A stretch of DNA of 64,000 bases. Source: Mucilaginibacter terrigena (GTDB lineage Bacteria; Bacteroidota; Bacteroidia; Sphingobacteriales; Sphingobacteriaceae). This document shows positions 60,250-64,000 of the stretch, piece after piece. The DNA is taken from NCBI RefSeq assembly GCF_004168255.1, contig NZ_SEWG01000001.1:1-64000 (forward strand), written 5' to 3'. The position numbers and the translations under genes are program-made. The notes below the pieces were generated by a model, which saw only the letters and a program-made list of their open reading frames with translations, was not told the DNA's origin and made no database searches. The first letter of the stretch is position 1. Every line of letters begins with the position of its first letter.

Positions 60250-60565
60250 CTAAGCATTACTCGCCTTTAGATAATTTAGTTTGTTATTGCGAAAGCCAAA
60301 ATAGGCGATAGTGAAATTTTTTGTAACCTGACTGTTCATGACCCTGGCTATCGTTAATAATGAAGCCCGACGGGGATTCGCCAGTCTTGATCTGGAAAAG
60401 CCGGCTGAAGTAGGCAGGATCGTCATAACCGAGATCATAGGCGATCTCTTTGGCCTTTAAAGCGGTAGTAAGACCATGGTTGGTGACCAGGAAGGTCTAT
60501 CCGGCCATGCCGCCAAAGATGGTATATAAACTCACTGATTTTGGCAGATCGCTGATCCCTGTCAT
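60250..60565 (-). pseudogene. AraC-family regulator fragment with internal deletion
   Basis: Reading leftward, ATG 60565 opens a start like an AraC N-terminus (MTGISDLPKSVSLYTIFGG, then a stop). Further on, in another frame, a clear AraC helix-turn-helix occurs (LKAKEIAYDLGYDDPAYFSRLFQ, then KTGESPS). The cupin/sensor part and the first helix-turn-helix are missing, so the gene has lost most of its length and its frame. What remains is the DNA-binding tail. Confidence 0.8.
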
Positions 60566-60913
60566 ATGTGTAATCGGGCTTTGGGGCGATGAGCACAAAA
60601 GCCACCTTAAAACAGTTTTTGGATGATGTTCTAACAGCTTTGGTGAGGTATGTTACCATAAGTTGTTTTTGCCCGTTCACCGGAAACTCTTCTGAATGGC
60701 GTTCAAAAGGTAACCTTGATCTTTTTCAGTCCTGTGACAATAGCTTCGCCTCATCATACGTGGTCTTCATACTTAATTAGTAATCTCGATAGCTTTTTCC
60801 GCAGGTATTTGGGTGGTTTTTTAAAGGATGGCTGGTGGTCGCAGTTATATCAAGGCATAACTCTTCCTTTTCGGTTTAACAAGTTGATGAGGAATTAGTT
60901 GTCCGGTAAAAGA
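60566..60913. other. Gap without a supported gene
   Basis: About 350 bases between the AraC remnant and the esterase-like gene. Short open frames exist on both strands, but none resembles a protein I know and none continues across the gap. It may contain decayed sequence from the AraC gene's upstream neighbour. Confidence 0.5.
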
Positions 60914-62167
60914 TCAATTGTCCATGCCGCCTGTAAGCGGCTCCGTCGCCGGTGAATTATTGATCTGTATAAGTAACTGGAACATCTCATCGACATTGGC
61001 ATACTGGTCTTTCTCCATCAAAAAGCTTTTTTGTCCCTTAAAAGGGCTATTCTTACCGGTAAGTTTAAATATTACGGCTTTTCCGCTGGAGTTGTACGCA
61101 TCAAGCAGTCTGCCATCCCTGAAGCTGCCGGTAAAGTAATCGTAATGGTTGATTACGCGCTTATACTTGTTACCGGTCCTGGATGTATCGCTCTTGCCTT
61201 TTGGCATCATCATAAAACCACCACTATATACCATTAAGGCCGAGCATATTCCTTTGGCAGCATTCGCGCGCTTAATTAAAGCAGCGAACCGGATGTCGTT
61301 CGGCTGATCGGATTGTTTAACGTGGAAGCCACCGAACAGACCGATCAGTTTCTCATTCTGTAACTGATAATGATCTTTATAAGTGTTGAAATTTTCAAGC
61401 ATTACGCTATCGCGCCGTGTGCCTTTTGTGTTCTTCAGGGCGATATTCAGCATTTCATACGTATTGCGCAACAGGAAACTGGCATCAAAATATTGCTGGC
61501 CAAGGGTTCTTTTATAGGTCGCGGCATTGTTTTTAAAAACGGGATAAAGCTTCACGAACTCGGCAGCAATGTCCGTTCCGACGCCGTTCTTGCTATCAAT
61601 TTTCTTTAATGCCGAGCCAACAGGAGAGTTTGCCTTATTGCCACTAAATACTTCAGTCTGCAGGTATTCGATCGCCTTGCGATAACCATGCTCAATGTCG
61701 ACCGGCAGTATGACGATCCTTTTACTTTCAGGCAAGGTTTTATTTAATTGATACAGGTTTTTGAGCAATTGATGCTCGCTTTTATTATAGTAAAAAGTGC
61801 CGTTATATTTTTGAAAATCGGCGACATAGGCTGAGTCGTTTCCGGTTCTCAGGTAATTGTTGAGCAGCAAGCCATCCAGGTAGCCCATTTCAACAAATAG
61901 ATATCGGGCTCCCATTTTTTTATTGAGGTATTCTACTAATTTATATTGTACATCGTAGGAATAAGCAATCCCATGGCCTTCACCAATCATAAATAATTGA
62001 TCCTTCAATACAGCAGGGGTAAAAACCCTTTCGATGTTTTTAAAGCCACCATCGTTCCAGGTGGCCGAGTTGCCGGCAAGGTGGGCGATCTTTGCTTTAT
62101 CGGTTTGAGCAAAACTCAGGGTGATATTTAATAAAAGTATGGCTGTGAACAGAACTTTGATCTTCAT
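60914..62167 (-). CDS. Exported erythromycin-esterase-like protein
   Basis: 417 residues with a signal peptide (to LSFAQ, ~21). IGEGHGIAYSYDVQYKLVEYLNKKMGARYLFVEMGYLDG (~65-105) resembles the catalytic GE-x-H and E motifs of the erythromycin esterase (Ere) superfamily, and ILPVDIEHGYRKA follows as a further His-containing motif. The C-terminal part is helical with an SFLMEKDQYANVDEMFQLL tail. The family contains many enzymes unrelated to antibiotics, so resistance should not be assumed. Confidence 0.65.
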   Translation of the reverse strand: MKIKVLFTAILLLNITLSFAQTDKAKIAHLAGNSATWNDGGFKNIERVFTPAVLKDQLFMIGEGHGIAYSYDVQYKLVEYLNKKMGARYLFVEMGYLDGLLLNNYLRTGNDSAYVADFQKYNGTFYYNKSEHQLLKNLYQLNKTLPESKRIVILPVDIEHGYRKAIEYLQTEVFSGNKANSPVGSALKKIDSKNGVGTDIAAEFVKLYPVFKNNAATYKRTLGQQYFDASFLLRNTYEMLNIALKNTKGTRRDSVMLENFNTYKDHYQLQNEKLIGLFGGFHVKQSDQPNDIRFAALIKRANAAKGICSALMVYSGGFMMMPKGKSDTSRTGNKYKRVINHYDYFTGSFRDGRLLDAYNSSGKAVIFKLTGKNSPFKGQKSFLMEKDQYANVDEMFQLLIQINNSPATEPLTGGMDN

Positions 62168-62231
62168 TTCATATTTGAGGCAAGACGGTGAACGTTATCA
62201 AAACGTTGCATGAACATTAAATTTTCATTTG

Positions 62232-62885
62232 TCAATCTGAAACGACGACCGTAGATGATTGGAACGATCTGTCCAGGTTGGCGATCAGCCAGCGGGCTAG
62301 GCTTCTGCGGCTAATGGTCAGTTTGGGTGCGGGATAATTTTGATAGCTTTCCTGTATTCCCATTTTAGCCCTGCCGCTGGTCAAACCAACCGGGCGTATG
62401 ATCAGGTGGTCGATCTCCGAATTTATCAGTAGTGATTCCTGCCGTGCGTGATCATCGTAAGCATACTTAATATTGCTATGATCGATCAGCCAGCTGAACC
62501 ACCAGGGGATTTCCGTACGGCTGTCGCCCACGCCCCAGGCAGACAGAATAATGATCTTCTGTATGCCTGCGGTCCTTCCGGCCTCAATGAGCACTTTCAT
62601 GGTTTCTGATAACAGCAATTTAGGGCTGCGCAATGAAGACCAGGGAAAGTCGTTATGCCGGGAAATATTCAACGCGCTGATCACCTGGCTGCAGCCTGCA
62701 ATAGCCTGTTCCATTATTTCCTTGTTGGTGGTTAAGCCGGTAAATACCCGCAGGTTTTTATTGGTGATATCCAGCTTTTCAGGGTGACGAACCAGTACGC
62801 TGACCAGGTAACCCCGCTCCAGCGCTTCCTTAACCAGCCATTTACCGGTACGGCCGGTGGCACCTAAGATTAGTAGTTTATCCAT
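62232..62885 (-). CDS. NAD(P)-binding SDR/NmrA-like protein
   Basis: 217 residues starting at 62885 (MDKLLILGATGRTGKWLVKEAL), an NmrA-type Rossmann start with G-A-T-G-R-T-G; an upstream frame extension overlaps the previous gene and is rejected. VSVLVRHPEKLD follows as strand two, and IQKIIILSAWGVGDSRTEIPWW and LIIRPVGLTSG are typical of the atypical SDR group. Likely an NAD(P)H-dependent reductase or sensor. It overlaps the F420-oxidoreductase-like gene by 8 bases. Confidence 0.86.
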   Translation of the reverse strand: MDKLLILGATGRTGKWLVKEALERGYLVSVLVRHPEKLDITNKNLRVFTGLTTNKEIMEQAIAGCSQVISALNISRHNDFPWSSLRSPKLLLSETMKVLIEAGRTAGIQKIIILSAWGVGDSRTEIPWWFSWLIDHSNIKYAYDDHARQESLLINSEIDHLIIRPVGLTSGRAKMGIQESYQNYPAPKLTISRRSLARWLIANLDRSFQSSTVVVSD

Positions 62886-63531
62886 TTGGTAACAGGTTAT
62901 GCGGTAGTCCCCAAAGATTATAAGCAATGTTTGGATAAGAACCTGCCTTTTTGCCAAGATAAGAAGATAATAAGGTCATTCTTTCAATAGTACGGTTGTT
63001 GGCGATCGGCCCGGCATCAAGAAAACGGAACGGCAATATGCTGAAAGCACTGATCAGCATTTGTCGAACGTTCGGGTCATCAGCAGTTAAAAATACATCA
63101 CTTTTTATTCCCTGCAAAACCGGTGCGTCAAACACGGTCCAGAATGTATTTTTAAATGCGCCGGCAACCGTTGTTTCCGGCAGCAGTTTTTGAATTTCTT
63201 CGGCCGCTGAAAAACCGTAAGGCAATACCAAATCGTCAAATGTATCATTAAAAGGATTGGCAATATCTATCAGTATCTTACCTTTTAAAGCTTCCCTGTT
63301 TCTGATCACCCAGGGGATAACATCCCTGTACCACAATGTATGAATAATCACGTTGGCTTCAAATGCTTCCCATTCGTTAATAGCATATAAGGGTATCGCT
63401 AAATGATCAATGACCATTTGGGTGTTGACGGGGTCGCGACCGGCAAAAAGTAATTCGTTTTTAAAAACGGGATACAGCGTTTTTAAAAGGCCGGCCCCCA
63501 TGCGACCGGTACCTATAATGGCGATCTTCAT
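62878..63531 (-). CDS. F420-oxidoreductase-like NAD(P)-binding protein
   Basis: 217 residues. A Rossmann start MKIAIIGTGRMGAGLLKTL is followed by LLFAGRDP, VIIHTLWYRDVIPWVI, KILIDIANPFND and VAGAFKNTFWTVFDAP, the layout of the NADP-dependent F420 reductase family. Bacteroidota generally lack F420, so NADP-dependent reduction of another substrate is more likely. Upstream and coupled by overlap to the SDR/NmrA-like gene, with which it may act in sequence. Confidence 0.84.
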   Translation of the reverse strand: MKIAIIGTGRMGAGLLKTLYPVFKNELLFAGRDPVNTQMVIDHLAIPLYAINEWEAFEANVIIHTLWYRDVIPWVIRNREALKGKILIDIANPFNDTFDDLVLPYGFSAAEEIQKLLPETTVAGAFKNTFWTVFDAPVLQGIKSDVFLTADDPNVRQMLISAFSILPFRFLDAGPIANNRTIERMTLLSSYLGKKAGSYPNIAYNLWGLPHNLLPNG

Positions 63532-64000
63532 TTCTTGTCAGTATAAACGTAATGTGTTTTTTCAGTGTAATTGTCGGCTGCGTCACCGGGGTAGCTATAG
63601 GACGTTAGCGCGGTCAGCGGGTAACCATCCTTTTGATAGGCGTAGCTGCGCGTTACGACTTGTGTTACTTTCCTGTTTTGCCCTTCAGTCCATATCTCCT
63701 TCACAATATTATGCGCGGCTGAATGTAAATACGGGCTATATACCGTTAAATACCGCGCGTGCAGTTGCATGGGGTTGTTCTGATCATCATACTCATAGCT
63801 GACTTCCGAGGTCAGCTTAAAGCCGTTATTATCGAAGCACTCCTCAACAGCCGAACGCTTGAGGTCACCGTTCGGATAATAAGTGTAAACCATCCTGCTA
63901 TGACTGCCGGCCGCCGTTTCATCGGGTCCGTAGGCGGTCACCATCGTCAATGACCCGTTAGTATAACTACATTTCCAGATCACCATAGGGGTTTTATTAC
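63528..64000 (-). CDS. YD/RHS-like protein, cut by the window edge
   Basis: The frame stays open to position 64000, so the true start is probably outside; ATG 63986 (MVIWKCSYTNG) is only the first visible start. Repeated short strands of the pattern (Y-x-Y-x2-N-G/D-L) occur: MVYTYYPNGDLKRSAVEE, SYEYDDQNNPMQLHAR, RSYAYQKDGYPLTALTSY. They resemble small exported YD-repeat (DUF4595-like) Bacteroidota proteins. The stop overlaps the next gene's start by 4 bases. Confidence 0.65.
   Translation of the reverse strand, partial: NKTPMVIWKCSYTNGSLTMVTAYGPDETAAGSHSRMVYTYYPNGDLKRSAVEECFDNNGFKLTSEVSYEYDDQNNPMQLHARYLTVYSPYLHSAAHNIVKEIWTEGQNRKVTQVVTRSYAYQKDGYPLTALTSYSYPGDAADNYTEKTHYVYTDKK

Noticed and set aside
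60914..62167. Reading the esterase-like gene as a macrolide resistance determinant
   Set aside because: Only the broad superfamily motifs are visible, and it has a chromosomal context without resistance or mobility genes.

Overview
The window looks like a Bacteroidota chromosome, most likely Sphingobacteriaceae close to Mucilaginibacter or Pedobacter (inference). The evidence is a type IX secretion C-terminal sorting domain, LytS/LytTR and DUF4395 families, TAnnTTTG-type promoter candidates, absence of obvious Shine-Dalgarno sites, mid-range GC, and many small palindromic intergenic repeats. There is no prophage, CRISPR array or complete insertion sequence. One tRNA gene (Ser, anticodon CGA) is present.

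Layout. 0.2-4.4 kb: inorganic pyrophosphatase, then a minus-strand signalling cassette (histidine kinase, receiver protein, receiver-adenylate cyclase) and pgpA. 4.5-10.5 kb: a minus-strand ter stress module (HAD phosphatase, phosphoribosyltransferase-like protein, two TerD proteins, TelA-like protein, an unknown 320-residue protein, TerC). 10.7-14.4 kb: cell-wall amidase, a Fur regulator with a MerC-type membrane protein, and an HD-YitT fusion. 14.8-23.7 kb: a luciferase-like oxidoreductase and a 2560-residue secreted protein made of five six-bladed NHL propellers.

23.8-34.1 kb is the most striking part. One plus-strand cluster holds two very similar Ser/Thr kinases, an FHA-like protein, a 32-residue membrane microprotein, a PP2C phosphatase with a periplasmic domain, a single polypeptide joining a SEDS glycosyltransferase (FtsW/RodA) to a class B penicillin-binding transpeptidase, and an FHA protein. 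This is functionally gene-for-gene the mycobacterial pknA/pknB-pstP-rodA-pbpA-fhaA/fhaB locus, in another phylum and with the SEDS-PBP pair fused. I infer a phospho-signalling circuit that controls envelope synthesis.

34.1-46.4 kb: glycerate kinase with a GntP permease, a double-thioredoxin protein, two ThuA-like proteins (the second broken by a one-base frameshift), a papain-like candidate, an amine oxidase/2-oxoacid decarboxylase pair, tRNA-Ser and a GIY-YIG protein. 46.5-60.2 kb: an accessory block, by eye more AT-rich, bracketed by a diverged ~90-bp direct repeat. It carries a Crp-type regulator, an HxlR regulator with an old yellow enzyme and a DsbA-like protein, and a LytS/LytTR system feeding a TolC-HlyD-ABC efflux operon. 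Matching 21-bp-phased operator repeats lie in front of both the two-component genes and the efflux operon. 60.2-64 kb: an AraC pseudogene, an erythromycin-esterase-like protein, two NAD(P)-binding proteins and a gene cut by the window edge.

Dispersed palindromes recur in the intergenic regions. Three of them have become part of reading frames.
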